A stretch of 18,766 nt of DNA from Chthonomonas sp035294165 (GTDB lineage: Bacteria > Armatimonadota > Chthonomonadetes > Chthonomonadales > Chthonomonadaceae). Each line of letters opens with the position of its first letter. Positions within the stretch are counted from its first letter, which is position 1. The notes under the pieces are model-generated. The model was not told the DNA's origin. It did not search any database and saw only the letters and a program-made list of their open reading frames with translations. Position numbers and translations under genes: made by a program. The stretch covers positions 1 to 18,766 of the forward strand of contig NZ_DATGLN010000014.1 in assembly GCF_035294165.1 (NCBI RefSeq), in the 5' to 3' direction. This document shows positions 7,046-14,956 of this stretch, piece by piece.

Positions 7046-7948
7046 TCAGGACTCTGGGTCGAGGCCGTCGGGTTCGTCAAGCCGCTCGCCGTAGAGATAG
7101 CGGGCACGGACTTTTTGGTAAAAAGTAGCGTGATCGAGCACAATGAGCTTTGTAACAAACCGAGAACGGCGGACGATCACGCGATCGTTATGCTGGATGG
7201 GAAAGGGGTCTACGCCATCCATCTTAAACAAAACGTCGCCGCCGGAATCTTCGATATGGATTTCAATGACGTCGTGACAGGGGATGACCATGGGACGGGC
7301 GCTGAGCGTGTGGGGACAGATGGGGGTGAGGATGAGAGCGCCCATGGTGGGGGCGACGATGGGGCCGCCGGCGGAGAGCGAGTAGGCCGTAGAGCCGGTA
7401 GAGGTCGCGATGATCAGTCCATCGGCAGGGTAGGTGGCGAAAGGCGCACCACCAAGCTGAAGGCGCAGATTCAGCAAGCTGGAGGTAGCGCTCTTCACGA
7501 CGGCATCGTTAAGCCCTAGGTTGGTATGGACGCATGTGCCGTTACGCCAAACCTCTGCCTCGATCATCATGCGCTCTTCGATGCGCACATTACCGCTAAG
7601 GGCACGCCTCAGATCCGCGTAGAGTGTGGAGGGATGCGACTCGGCGATGAAGCCGAACCTGCCCATATAGACCCCCAAAACCGGCACACCGTTGGGGGCA
7701 GCCATACGGGCTGCTGACAGAATGGTGCCATCACCGCCAAGAGTCACCACAAAATCCACAGCCTCCCAAACGGAGGCACAGCAGGAGAGATCGGGGCGCT
7801 CCAAGCGCTTGGCGGTCTGCTCATCAAGCAAAACCTGCACGCCTGCTTCTTGCTGTAGCCAGGCGATAAGCTCCTTACCCAACTGCCACGCCTGATGATT
7901 CGTGCGATGGACGGTAATGCCCACCTTTCGCACAGATGTTGTTGCCAC
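7046..7948 (-). CDS. nadK: NAD kinase
   Basis: Phosphorylates NAD to NADP in the cytosol. The 300 residues carry GGDGT (71-75), GVYMGRFGFIAE (92-103, usually G-x-N-x-G-x-LGF), LND (146-148, the position usually written NE), ADGLIIATSTGSTAYSLSAG (175-194) and the family C-terminal region. The start is a GTG with GGAG seven bases upstream. It is the last gene of a leftward group after the LolA-like gene, separated from it by about 100 bases. No clear terminator is seen after its stop; mosaic repeats follow. Confidence 0.95.
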   Translation of the reverse strand: MATTSVRKVGITVHRTNHQAWQLGKELIAWLQQEAGVQVLLDEQTAKRLERPDLSCCASVWEAVDFVVTLGGDGTILSAARMAAPNGVPVLGVYMGRFGFIAESHPSTLYADLRRALSGNVRIEERMMIEAEVWRNGTCVHTNLGLNDAVVKSATSSLLNLRLQLGGAPFATYPADGLIIATSTGSTAYSLSAGGPIVAPTMGALILTPICPHTLSARPMVIPCHDVIEIHIEDSGGDVLFKMDGVDPFPIQHNDRVIVRRSRFVTKLIVLDHATFYQKVRARYLYGERLDEPDGLDPES

Positions 7949-8049
7949 ACGAATGCTCCGTTCAATTGCTTCGGCGCCGGTTTCTGGGACTTTATCGCGA
8001 GAAGGTTACGTCCGCCCTACGCCTGCTATGCATTCTACCCCACGCCCTT

Positions 8050-9045
8050 TTAAGGGCGAACGATATGCGCCTTGCGCCCGCGCAGCATGTGGCGTAGGTC
8101 GGTTCTCTGCATATTGCGTTGTAGGTAGTCTAGAAGGTCTTGTGGGCCGCTCAGCGGCTGATAGAGCAGCGCCCCACGGGGCGAGGAAAAGCGGAAAGGC
8201 TCTTTGCCGGGCGGGGGGCCGAACTTGTTGTCGCAAACAAGGGCAAAAGCGGTTGATGGGCTATCGCCGGAGGATACGGGGCGGCGTATGGCAAGGGCAT
8301 CCACATCATCGCCAACGAGCGATGGGTCATGGGGCGCAGAGAGCGGCAGCGTTTCAAAGACGATGCGGTAGATGAGGTGGTTTTTGGGGGAGATGTAGAG
8401 GCGAATAAGATTTTTGGTGGTATCTTCCTGCCAAATCTCCACCCCGTCGAGCGGAGGCAGCCCCTGAATATGGAGAGGCGGAAGCAGGCGCGCGCCGTCA
8501 AAACGATTTTGAATATCGGCGAACGGGTTCTGTCCAAGAAGCATCATCACTTCGGGCGCGCTCATATCCATACCGGGCAGTTTGGCAAGACCGGCGAGGT
8601 CATGGGGGGCCGGGTGTTTGGTATAGTAGTTTTTTTCGCTGTTGTAGGTCCAAAACGTTGTGCCGTCACAAACCCAGATAGCGGTCTGCTCTTTGTTATT
8701 AGCATCGGTGGTTTTCAGCTCCATCCGAAACAGGTTAGGCTTCAACACACTTAGGGTAAGCGTGCGCGCCACCGGCTGAGGTTTTAAGCCCTCCGGAATA
8801 TCCGCGTGTACCGGCGAACCCGGCACAATCATCCAGGAGTAGGAGCTAAACACCGTCTCTTCCTGCAGGCTATCGAGCGTTTCATAAGCTTGGAGGGTTT
8901 CATCTAGCAGTTGAAGCGCTCTCGGATCGAAGGGGGCGGTTTGCTGATGGCCTCTTGCCAAGGGGGTAGCACTGGCCGAACAGAGGCTTTGAAGCAGAAA
9001 GGCAAGTCCAAAAAGCAGGCTTAAGGAGGGGAATCGGGGGCGCAT
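8050..9045 (-). CDS. Exported LolA-like / DUF2092-like protein
   Basis: The 331-residue protein has a signal peptide (MRPRFPSLSLLFGLAFLL then QSLCSASA). It is followed by the pattern of outer-membrane-lipoprotein-carrier-like folds: a helical start with LLDETLQAYETLDSLQEETVFSS, then strands such as LKPNLFRMELKTTD, WVCDGTTFWTYNSEKNYYTK, VEIWQEDTTKNLIRLYI and NHLIYRIVFE. This matches the LolA/LolB/DUF2092 style, in which a half-barrel binds lipid or lipoprotein. The exact family and ligand are uncertain. GGAGAG seven bases before the ATG lies inside the end of the adenosyltransferase gene, whose stop is only three bases away, so the pair is co-transcribed and probably translationally coupled. 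A short inverted repeat (8043-8058) overlaps its stop codon. Confidence 0.75.
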   Translation of the reverse strand: MRPRFPSLSLLFGLAFLLQSLCSASATPLARGHQQTAPFDPRALQLLDETLQAYETLDSLQEETVFSSYSWMIVPGSPVHADIPEGLKPQPVARTLTLSVLKPNLFRMELKTTDANNKEQTAIWVCDGTTFWTYNSEKNYYTKHPAPHDLAGLAKLPGMDMSAPEVMMLLGQNPFADIQNRFDGARLLPPLHIQGLPPLDGVEIWQEDTTKNLIRLYISPKNHLIYRIVFETLPLSAPHDPSLVGDDVDALAIRRPVSSGDSPSTAFALVCDNKFGPPPGKEPFRFSSPRGALLYQPLSGPQDLLDYLQRNMQRTDLRHMLRGRKAHIVRP

Positions 9046-9048
9046 GGG

Positions 9049-9636
9049 TTATCTCTCTCCACGAGTCCAAGGTATGTCGGCGCGTCCCTCTCGCCGGTTG
9101 GCCACACGCGCCAGTACGAAGAGAAGATCGGACAGTCGATTAAGAAAAGAGAGAACCGTGGGGTTCATTCCGTTCTCTTCGTCCTCGCCAACGGCATGCC
9201 ATAGGCTTACACATCGTCGTTCGGCCCGTCTGCAGACCACCCGTGCCCAATGAAGGGCTGCAGCGGCAGGGGAACCTCCCGGCAAAATAAAGGTGGTAAG
9301 CGGCGGAAGCTGCTCCTCAAAGCGGTCTATAAGGCTTTCGAGTTGCTCCACATCGTGCGGCCTAATGCGTTCGATATGCACGCGCCCGCGCGTGACCACT
9401 TCCGTGCCGGGCGTGGCCAGATCGCCGCCAAGCACGAGCAGCAGCCCCTGCAACTCTTGCAGAAGAGGAACGATCTCCGAATCGTTCCACTGGGCACACA
9501 CAAGGCCAATGGCGGCGTTCAGTTCGTCTACCGCACCGTAGGCCTCAACGCGCAGGTCGTCTTTGGCGACGCGTGCACCTCCAAAAAGGCCGGTTTGCCC
9601 CGTATCGCCTGTACGAGTGTAGATGCGTAAGCTCAT
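9049..9636 (-). CDS. PduO-type cob(I)alamin adenosyltransferase
   Basis: Transfers the adenosyl group of ATP to cob(I)alamin to make coenzyme B12. The 195 residues show YTRTGDTGQTGLFGG (6-20, the ATP-binding N-terminal motif), YGAVDELNAAIG (33-44), FILPGG (116-121), RVVCRRAER (132-140) and LNRLSDLLFVLAR (165-177), all family hallmarks. No clear Shine-Dalgarno sequence precedes the ATG. The region just upstream is the ferredoxin terminator. No cobalamin riboswitch is visible in the 55-base gap. The gene is followed after three bases by the LolA-like gene. Confidence 0.94.
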   Translation of the reverse strand: MSLRIYTRTGDTGQTGLFGGARVAKDDLRVEAYGAVDELNAAIGLVCAQWNDSEIVPLLQELQGLLLVLGGDLATPGTEVVTRGRVHIERIRPHDVEQLESLIDRFEEQLPPLTTFILPGGSPAAAALHWARVVCRRAERRCVSLWHAVGEDEENGMNPTVLSFLNRLSDLLFVLARVANRREGRADIPWTRGER

Positions 9637-9647
9637 GGTCGCTTATG

Positions 9648-9684
9648 GGAAAAGGAGGCCGAAAAGTAACGAGGCTCGGCCTCC
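9648..9684 (-). terminator. Intrinsic terminator of the ferredoxin gene
   Basis: GGAGGCCGA (9654-9662) and TCGGCCTCC (9676-9684) form a perfect nine-base-pair stem with a 13-base loop. Reading leftwards it is followed by TTTTCCC and begins seven bases after the ferredoxin stop. It suggests that ferredoxin is transcribed as a single gene and that the adenosyltransferase is fed by read-through or its own start. Confidence 0.75.
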
Positions 9685-9691
9685 GGTGCTG

Positions 9692-9955
9692 CTATTTGTT
9701 TCGGAAGAAATCGGCGTTGATCTGGATATAGTGTTGCCACTCTTTGGGCACGTCGCTATCCGCAAAGATCGCCGTAACCGGGCATTCCGGCTCGCAAAGG
9801 CCACAGTCTATGCACTCATCCGGGTTAATAAACAGCATATCGTAAACCTTGCCATCTTCGGTGTAGACCCCTTCGTGAATGCAGTCCACCGGACACACGG
9901 CCACGCAAGATTTGTCTTTCACTCCGATGCAAGGTTCGGTAATTACATAAGCCAT
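9692..9955 (-). CDS. fdxA: 7Fe-type ferredoxin ([3Fe-4S][4Fe-4S])
   Basis: A small cytosolic electron carrier of 87 residues. Cysteines follow the 7Fe pattern: C9-x7-C17-x3-C21-P and C48-x2-C51-x2-C54-x3-C58-P. By comparison with Azotobacter and Thermus ferredoxins, C9, C17 and C58 should hold the 3Fe cluster and C21, C48, C51 and C54 the 4Fe cluster; C25 is extra. The segment between the two motifs (HEGVYTEDGKVYDMLFINPD) is longer than in the Azotobacter type. GAGGAGA lies six bases before the ATG. It has its own promoter candidate and terminator. Confidence 0.94.
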   Translation of the reverse strand: MAYVITEPCIGVKDKSCVAVCPVDCIHEGVYTEDGKVYDMLFINPDECIDCGLCEPECPVTAIFADSDVPKEWQHYIQINADFFRNK

Positions 9956-10271
9956 ACAGTTGTTCTCCTCTGTTGATGAATCTAGAAGGGTAGGCGTTCT
10001 GAAGACCTGTTGCTAAAATTATACCTTTTTGTCCAAAATTTGTTTTCACCCGAAATATTTCAGCTCATACTCCCCTGCGGAGGGAGATTTGTTGCGCCGA
10101 GCCGATTTTGCACCCTGTATGATACCCGCTAAGCGGCGCAAATCCGTATTGCTTTGAAGTCAGCCTTTTCTGCTTAAAAAGTGTGAGTAAGGCAGCGTGG
10201 CGGCTAAAAAGAAGGAACCAAACGGCTTGTGGCAAAATATAACAAATAGTTAGGTTCGATGGGTTGGGAGA
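9956..10271. other. Divergent regulatory gap with an inverted repeat
   Basis: No gene seen. It separates the leftward ferredoxin and the rightward HEAT-like gene. It holds the ferredoxin -10, a possible -10 for the other gene (TATAAC, 10238-10243), and an inverted repeat: GATTT (10086-10090) plus GCGCCG (10094-10099) against CGGCGC plus AAATC (10134-10144), a 34-base loop with a three-base bulge. Confidence 0.55.
10018..10046 (-). promoter_or_regulatory. Candidate ferredoxin promoter
   Basis: A perfect TATAAT (10023-10018) with AAAACA (10046-10041) 17 bases upstream, which keeps only the ACA half of the -35 consensus. The predicted leader is about 55 bases to the ferredoxin ATG. Confidence 0.45.
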
Positions 10272-11465
10272 ATGGCTGCCATACCGCAACTCAGTGCCCA
10301 TGATGTGGAGCGTCTCATTGCCCTCTGGAATTCGGAAAGAGAGCGGTGGCACGATCGCGTCTTTGCGTGGACAACGCTCACACTCATCACCTCACTGGTA
10401 GTGCTCATCGCCGGTTGGGAGGCTTTTGCCCTCCTACCCCTCACGCTCTCGTTATTATTCTACTTCACCGCGCCCTACATGTTGCCCCCGCGCCTTGAGC
10501 GGCTGTTGCGCCAGTTGGCCACCGTAGACAATCCGGAGTGCATCGGCCCTCTGGTAGATGCGCTTGGTCAGGGCAATCTACGCCTACAGGAGGCGGCCTC
10601 TTCCGCTCTGGTGCGGCTGCTGCCGCAGCTTAACGAAACAGAGGCACGCTCTTTGGGGCGCGGGCGATGGAACATCCTCTGCACCTGTTTCGGCAACCTG
10701 CCGTTACCTATGCAACAGTCGCTCTACTTAGCGGTACTTCGCAAGGTTCCGGCCGATGGCAACCCCGTGCCGTTAACGGTGGTGGCCCACTTGGTCGCTG
10801 CGGAACGCTCGCTCCATCTTCCTCAAGAACGGCAGATCCAGGAGGAGGCCGAGCGCTGTTTGGAGCGTTTATTGGACGCCTTTGACCCCCTCGCCGGAAA
10901 GACTCCCGAAGTGGCCATTACCTTTTGGTCGCGCAAAATTGTGGAAACCTACTACCCCACAAAGGCGGGGGCAGATGAGAGCCTCGCCATCTTAGCGCGC
11001 CCCGTTATTGCACGGCTCTTGCGCCTAATATCGCCCGAATCGTTTCGTCAACTGCCCAAATCGGTACGCCTGGTGCTCTATCAGGGTTTGCTGATAGATG
11101 TATTTTACAGCGAAGTAGGAAGGTTGCATCTTAGCCGTTTAGGAGCGGACTATCCGGTGGCGCTGCTACAGATGGTGCGCAAAACACGCGATGTGGCCGC
11201 GTTGCCGTGGATTCGCAACTTCATTGCGGAAAACATCGAGGCCCCGCCCGAGGCCCACGAGGTGGCGAAAGAGCTTTTGCCGCAGCTTGAGGCGCTGGCG
11301 AAGCGAAACAAGGAGAACGCCCTGCTATTGCGTGCAGGAAAGGCGCCGGAGTGCCCTCCTCAGGAGATGCTTCGGCCTTGTGCCTCGCATAATGCCTCTG
11401 AAGAGAATCTGTTACACATTCCCCATCCTCCATCTTCCGAGCCGAACAGCGTTGAGGGGCATTAA
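10272..11465 (+). CDS. Membrane-anchored HEAT-like helical protein
   Basis: A 397-residue protein without a recognised family. Residues ~31-47 and ~51-69 (TTLTLITSLVVLIAGW and LLPLTLSLLFYFTAPYM) are two adjacent membrane helices. The remainder is a long cytosolic helical region. Its first part, PECIGPLVDALGQGNLRLQE (88-107) followed by AASSALVRLL, reads like a HEAT repeat, and weaker similar pairs occur near residues 270-330. The tail is low-complexity and Pro/Ser rich. A GGGAG lies only one base before the ATG, too close to be a good ribosome site, so the start is moderately sure. Its TAA interlocks with the TAA of the opposing histidinol-phosphatase gene. Confidence 0.72.
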   Translation: MAAIPQLSAHDVERLIALWNSERERWHDRVFAWTTLTLITSLVVLIAGWEAFALLPLTLSLLFYFTAPYMLPPRLERLLRQLATVDNPECIGPLVDALGQGNLRLQEAASSALVRLLPQLNETEARSLGRGRWNILCTCFGNLPLPMQQSLYLAVLRKVPADGNPVPLTVVAHLVAAERSLHLPQERQIQEEAERCLERLLDAFDPLAGKTPEVAITFWSRKIVETYYPTKAGADESLAILARPVIARLLRLISPESFRQLPKSVRLVLYQGLLIDVFYSEVGRLHLSRLGADYPVALLQMVRKTRDVAALPWIRNFIAENIEAPPEAHEVAKELLPQLEALAKRNKENALLLRAGKAPECPPQEMLRPCASHNASEENLLHIPHPPSSEPNSVEGH

Positions 11466-12376
11466 AGAGGGCAGCGACGGCGGAGAAGATGGCCATCTTC
11501 CAAGCGTTCCAGCGTCGTAATGTGCGTAACGCCGTTGCGCAAGAGGTAAAGGCGTGCCTCTTCCAAACCCATGCCCACCTCTTTGGGCCGGTGACTGTCG
11601 TCGCCGAAGCAGAAGGGGATGCCCATTGCATGGGCGCGTTGCACGAGCCATGGGGCCGGGTAGGGGGCATCTAATCCCTTCCGCCAGCCGGCCGTGTTGA
11701 GATCGAGGATCGCGCCGTAGGCTCGGACGGCCTCCAGAGCCATCTCCGCGGCCGCCATTATCTCCGGCGTCTCTAGGGCCTCTGGCGATAGGCCAGCGGC
11801 TCTCGCGTTCTTTCGAATCAGGTCGAGGTGCCCCACCACCTCCGGTCGTAAGGCCTCCACCATCTCTGCGACCTGAGCGTAGTAGCTTTTGGCGAAGGAG
11901 GTAACTCCGCCGCATGCCTCTATCGCTGCCCGATAGGTTTCAGGTGCACCATCTATCTGAATCTCGTGAACGTAGTGGACGGAGCCAACCATATAGTCAA
12001 AAGCCGGACTGCCGTTTTCGAGTTGCCGGGTGCGCAGCGCCGACATGGTCTCAACATACGTCTGCTGTGGCACCACCTCCGCCTCAAAGCCGCGGAGCAC
12101 CATGAGTTGTGGCGCGAACGCTTCCGCCAAGGCGTTGATCGCGTGCGTGTAGCGGTGGAAGTCGGCAGTCAGCTTTTCCGCATTCCATCCGAGGGCACGC
12201 TCCTCCTCATACAAAAACGCTTCGGGGCGTGGGGCATGCTCACTCACGCCAAAAGTGCGATATCCCGCTGCCACAGCCGCTTCAAGCATCTCCCTCAGCG
12301 TTCCTTGCGCGTGGTCGCAAAACTCCCCGGAGTGCCCTCCGTGCAAAGATGTGCGCCAACAAGGTGGTTCCTTCAT
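11462..12376 (-). CDS. hisK: PHP-family histidinol-phosphatase (HIS2/HisK type)
   Basis: Removes phosphate from L-histidinol phosphate, the penultimate step of histidine synthesis. Metal-binding motifs of the PHP fold are visible: LHGGHSGEFCDH (11-22), SEHAPR (45-50), GFEAE (96-100), GSVHYV (131-136), GHLDLI (182-187) and GDDSHRP (258-264). The HxxHSGxFxxH start resembles yeast HIS2 more than the HxH of Bacillus HisK. The start is moved to ATG 12376 (304 residues) because GAGGAG lies seven bases upstream; a longer TTG start at 12409 has no support. The ATG overlaps the stop of the DedA gene as ATGA, so translation is probably coupled. No other his gene is nearby; another PHP phosphatase activity is possible. 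Confidence 0.87.
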   Translation of the reverse strand: MKEPPCWRTSLHGGHSGEFCDHAQGTLREMLEAAVAAGYRTFGVSEHAPRPEAFLYEEERALGWNAEKLTADFHRYTHAINALAEAFAPQLMVLRGFEAEVVPQQTYVETMSALRTRQLENGSPAFDYMVGSVHYVHEIQIDGAPETYRAAIEACGGVTSFAKSYYAQVAEMVEALRPEVVGHLDLIRKNARAAGLSPEALETPEIMAAAEMALEAVRAYGAILDLNTAGWRKGLDAPYPAPWLVQRAHAMGIPFCFGDDSHRPKEVGMGLEEARLYLLRNGVTHITTLERLEDGHLLRRRCPL

Positions 12377-13014
12377 GCTTCTTCTCCTCGCAGGTGATGG
12401 CGTATCCAAAACAGCAGCAGCGCCAGCAGAATGACCACCATAAGCGCATCGGCACCATGAAAAGCCGCCTTAATGCGCTCTAAATTGCCGCCGACAAGAA
12501 CGCCGAGCCAGGCTAAGGCGAGGCACCAAGGCAGTGAGCCGAGAAAGGTAAGAGTGAGGAAAGGAACCAACGGCATTCGGGCCACACCCGCGGGCAGCGA
12601 AATGAAGGTGCGCACAACCGGCAAGAGGCGGGAAACGAAGACCACAACAGCCCCTTTACGGGCAAACCATCGCTCGGCATGCTCTAGGTCGCGCCGTCGT
12701 AGCAACACATAGCGCCCATAGCGGAAGGCCGCCTCGCGTCCACCGGTTGCACCTACGCCATAGGCCAATGCGGAGCCGAGCACGCATCCGATGGCTCCGG
12801 CCAGGGCAACGAGGAAGAGATTGAGCGGGGGGCGATGGTTTTGAGCGGCGATCCACTCCAGGGTCAAGGCCCCGGCAAACGGCATGATCACTTCGCTTGG
12901 TAATGGGATACAGGCGCTTTCGATGGCCATAAGCAGCACAATGCCCCCATAGCCCCCATGGGCGATGACCGATTCGATCCAAAGGCTCACACTGGTTAGC
13001 AAGTGGGTTAACAC
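12373..13014 (-). CDS. DedA-family membrane protein
   Basis: A 213-residue inner-membrane protein of the DedA/VTT (SNARE-associated) superfamily; several relatives act as flippases for polyprenyl-phosphate or phospholipids. Signatures are AIESACIPLPSEVIMPFAG (30-48), with the E-x6-PSE pattern, and FVSRLLPVVRTFISLPAGVA (127-146), the conserved SR-x-x-P-x-x-R-x-x-x-x-x-x-AG block. About five hydrophobic helices follow the usual plan. The start is a GTG with GAGGAG five bases upstream. Its end overlaps the histidinol-phosphatase start by four bases. Confidence 0.9.
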   Translation of the reverse strand: MLTHLLTSVSLWIESVIAHGGYGGIVLLMAIESACIPLPSEVIMPFAGALTLEWIAAQNHRPPLNLFLVALAGAIGCVLGSALAYGVGATGGREAAFRYGRYVLLRRRDLEHAERWFARKGAVVVFVSRLLPVVRTFISLPAGVARMPLVPFLTLTFLGSLPWCLALAWLGVLVGGNLERIKAAFHGADALMVVILLALLLFWIRHHLRGEEA

Positions 13015-13534
13015 GTAGACTCCTCTTGTTAGAAAGAGAGTAAGATAGAATGCTGTTGTTCAAACCATGCCCAAAACAGTAGGGATAGGGTAGACAGAAG
13101 GTCCATACCCTACATGATACATGTCCATATCGGAAAGGTGTTGCGCCAGGCTCCTGGTGGCCACCATACCCCTCGAACGTTCGAGTTCTCTATACCGATG
13201 AGACTGAACTCACGCATCGGCCGCGTCGTGCCCTTCTGACACCGATCCCGCCGAATGTTGGCAATTCGCGCGTGCCGGACAGCAAGCCTCCTGCCTGATA
13301 GCGCCCAATTGTAGGCAGACCGCGCTATGCCCACAGCCTAACGCAGCAGCGCTTCTTGTTCTGCCGTGGGGCAAAGCGCGATTCTGTAGGTGAGCGTTAC
13401 CTGCATTCTAGCGCCTCATTTTTGGCCATAGGATAGCTTCTGAACACATAGATTTGTCAGCAGGTAACAACCCGTTAGAGAGCGGCTCCCTCAAGAGCGA
13501 GGCCGAGGCAGGGCACCCTTCCCCTCTTTCTCGT
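13015..13534. other. Gene-free gap rich in inverted repeats
   Basis: No protein gene is convincing. Repeats seen: TAGGGTA/TACCCTA (13086-13092, 13106-13112); palindrome GGTGGCCACC (13156-13165); palindrome CTCGAACGTTCGAG (13172-13185); CCGATG/CATCGG (13195-13200, 13215-13220); CTGCCT/AGGCAG interleaved with ATAGCGC/GCGCTAT (13291-13328, a pseudoknot topology); and GTTACCTGC/GCAGGTAAC (13396-13404, 13460-13468). This density suggests a structured RNA or operator region. Confidence 0.55.
13291..13328. ncRNA. Candidate H-type pseudoknot
   Basis: Stem 1 pairs CTGCCT (13291-13296) with AGGCAG (13313-13318). Stem 2 pairs ATAGCGC (13298-13304) with GCGCTAT (13322-13328). The halves interleave in H-type order with 1-, 8- and 3-base connectors. 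The topology is the same on either strand. The pairing is seen directly; being a functional RNA is a guess. Confidence 0.3.
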
Positions 13535-14908
13535 TCAAGGATGGGGGGAGGTATCTGCCGGTTCCTCCTTTGAGGGTTCCGTAGAGGCTTCGCCGGAGGC
13601 GTCTTCATAAAGAGCCTCTTGCGCCTCCCAATCCGGCCCGTGAGGCATGGCCTCCGGTTCGGGCAGGCGGGGCGGCGGCGATAGTTTGCGCGCCTCGGCA
13701 TAGACTTCCAGCACCCTCTGTGCCATTTGCGCGGGGGTATAGCGCTCTGCATTGCGTCGCGCCGCCCGACGCATCCGCTCTGCAAGCGCCTTATCGGTGA
13801 GAAGACGTAATACCCTGTCGGCAAAAGCCTCTGCATCTCCTACCGGCACTATAAATCCATCCTCACCATCGCGCACGGTCTCCGGTGCTCCGCCAGCATT
13901 TACCACCACACAAGGCAGCCCTGCGGCTCGCGCCTCGCCCACCACCAGTCCCTGTGTCTCGGTGGTCGAGGGAAAGCAGAACACATCGGCGGCGGCATAG
14001 ATGGCATCTAACTCGTTTCGCGGGATGGGGCCGGGGAACCGCACGAATTCGGAAAAGCCCAGCGCCTGCACCTGCTCTACCAAGGCGGTTTCCAGCGGCC
14101 CCTCGCCAACAAAGGCGAGCATGGCATTCGGGCAGGCCGCATGGACATGCTGAAAAACCTCTAGCAACCACATCACATTCTTCTCAGGCGCCAAACGCCC
14201 CACATAGAGCAAAAGAGGGGTACCTTCTGGAACCTCGAGCCTTTGACGTGCCCGTTGCACGACCTCACCTTGCAGTTGCGATTCGGGAGGTAGCGGGATG
14301 CCTGTGGGGATGATGGTGATGGGCCGATTGACCCCGATGCTTCGCAAAGCGTTTTCGGTGACCTTCGAGGGACAGATGATGCAGGTGCAGTGATTATAGT
14401 ACCAGGGCAGATAGAGGTCGAGGAGCGTATTGGTGACCCCTTCTGGCAGGAAGGGCATGTAGTGTGCGTACTGCCAATAGAGCGTATGAAACGTGCTAAC
14501 AAGAGGCACATGATGGCTGAGGGCGAGACGCGCGCCGGTAAGCCCTAGTACAAAAGGAGTGTGGGTATGGACGATGTCGAGCCGAAGGTCGGCAAACTGG
14601 CTGGAGAGCACAATGCGCGGCCAGAAGGGGTAGGCCAGAGGATAACCTCGGTTAAAGATAGAGACGAACGAGGGGAAACGCATCACATCCGGCTCTTCAG
14701 GAGGTTGCTGGCTATGGGCGGGTGCGAAAATGCAGACATAGTGGCCTTGAGCACGAAGCTCTTGGGTGAGGGTAAGCAGGGAGATGGTAACCCCGTTGCG
14801 CACAGGCGAAAAGCTTTCGGAGAACATGCCAATCCGCCAGGTGCGCGGCTGCTGCGAGCCTACATTTTGACCGTGTATATGAGAGTGAAGTTCGGTTTGG
14901 TTCAACAT
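13535..14908 (-). CDS. GT4-family glycosyltransferase
   Basis: A 457-residue GT-B enzyme that transfers a sugar from a nucleotide sugar. Residues 26-45 (IGMFSESFSPVRNGVTISLL) are the N-terminal acceptor-domain start typical of diacylglycerol- or mannosyl-type GT4 enzymes, followed by DIVHTHTPF (111-119). The donor domain has LYVGRLAPEKN (234-244), VGEGPLE (267-273), FPGPIPRNEL (291-300) and the E-x7-E motif from E317 to E325 in STTETQGLVVGEARAAG. The acceptor cannot be named; 1,2-diacylglycerol glucosyltransferases share this look. From about residue 410 there is an acidic, proline-rich, probably disordered tail. No Shine-Dalgarno sequence is visible before the ATG. Confidence 0.9.
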   Translation of the reverse strand: MLNQTELHSHIHGQNVGSQQPRTWRIGMFSESFSPVRNGVTISLLTLTQELRAQGHYVCIFAPAHSQQPPEEPDVMRFPSFVSIFNRGYPLAYPFWPRIVLSSQFADLRLDIVHTHTPFVLGLTGARLALSHHVPLVSTFHTLYWQYAHYMPFLPEGVTNTLLDLYLPWYYNHCTCIICPSKVTENALRSIGVNRPITIIPTGIPLPPESQLQGEVVQRARQRLEVPEGTPLLLYVGRLAPEKNVMWLLEVFQHVHAACPNAMLAFVGEGPLETALVEQVQALGFSEFVRFPGPIPRNELDAIYAAADVFCFPSTTETQGLVVGEARAAGLPCVVVNAGGAPETVRDGEDGFIVPVGDAEAFADRVLRLLTDKALAERMRRAARRNAERYTPAQMAQRVLEVYAEARKLSPPPRLPEPEAMPHGPDWEAQEALYEDASGEASTEPSKEEPADTSPHP

Positions 14909-14956
14909 TGTGACTATTTTCTAGACAACCTCATAGAAATGTGCGCGCGGAAACTG

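Noticed and set aside
8043..8058. CGCCCTT-TT-AAGGGCG hairpin as terminator of the LolA-like gene.
   Set aside because: It overlaps the stop codon and has no T-run after it on the coding strand; nadK follows on the same strand.
9637..9691. Cobalamin riboswitch before the adenosyltransferase gene.
   Set aside because: The gap is too short and is occupied by a terminator hairpin; no B12-box-like sequence was seen.
13172..13190. GTTCGAGTTC looked like a tRNA T-loop.
   Set aside because: It is part of the palindrome; no T-stem, acceptor stem or anticodon arm can be built around it.
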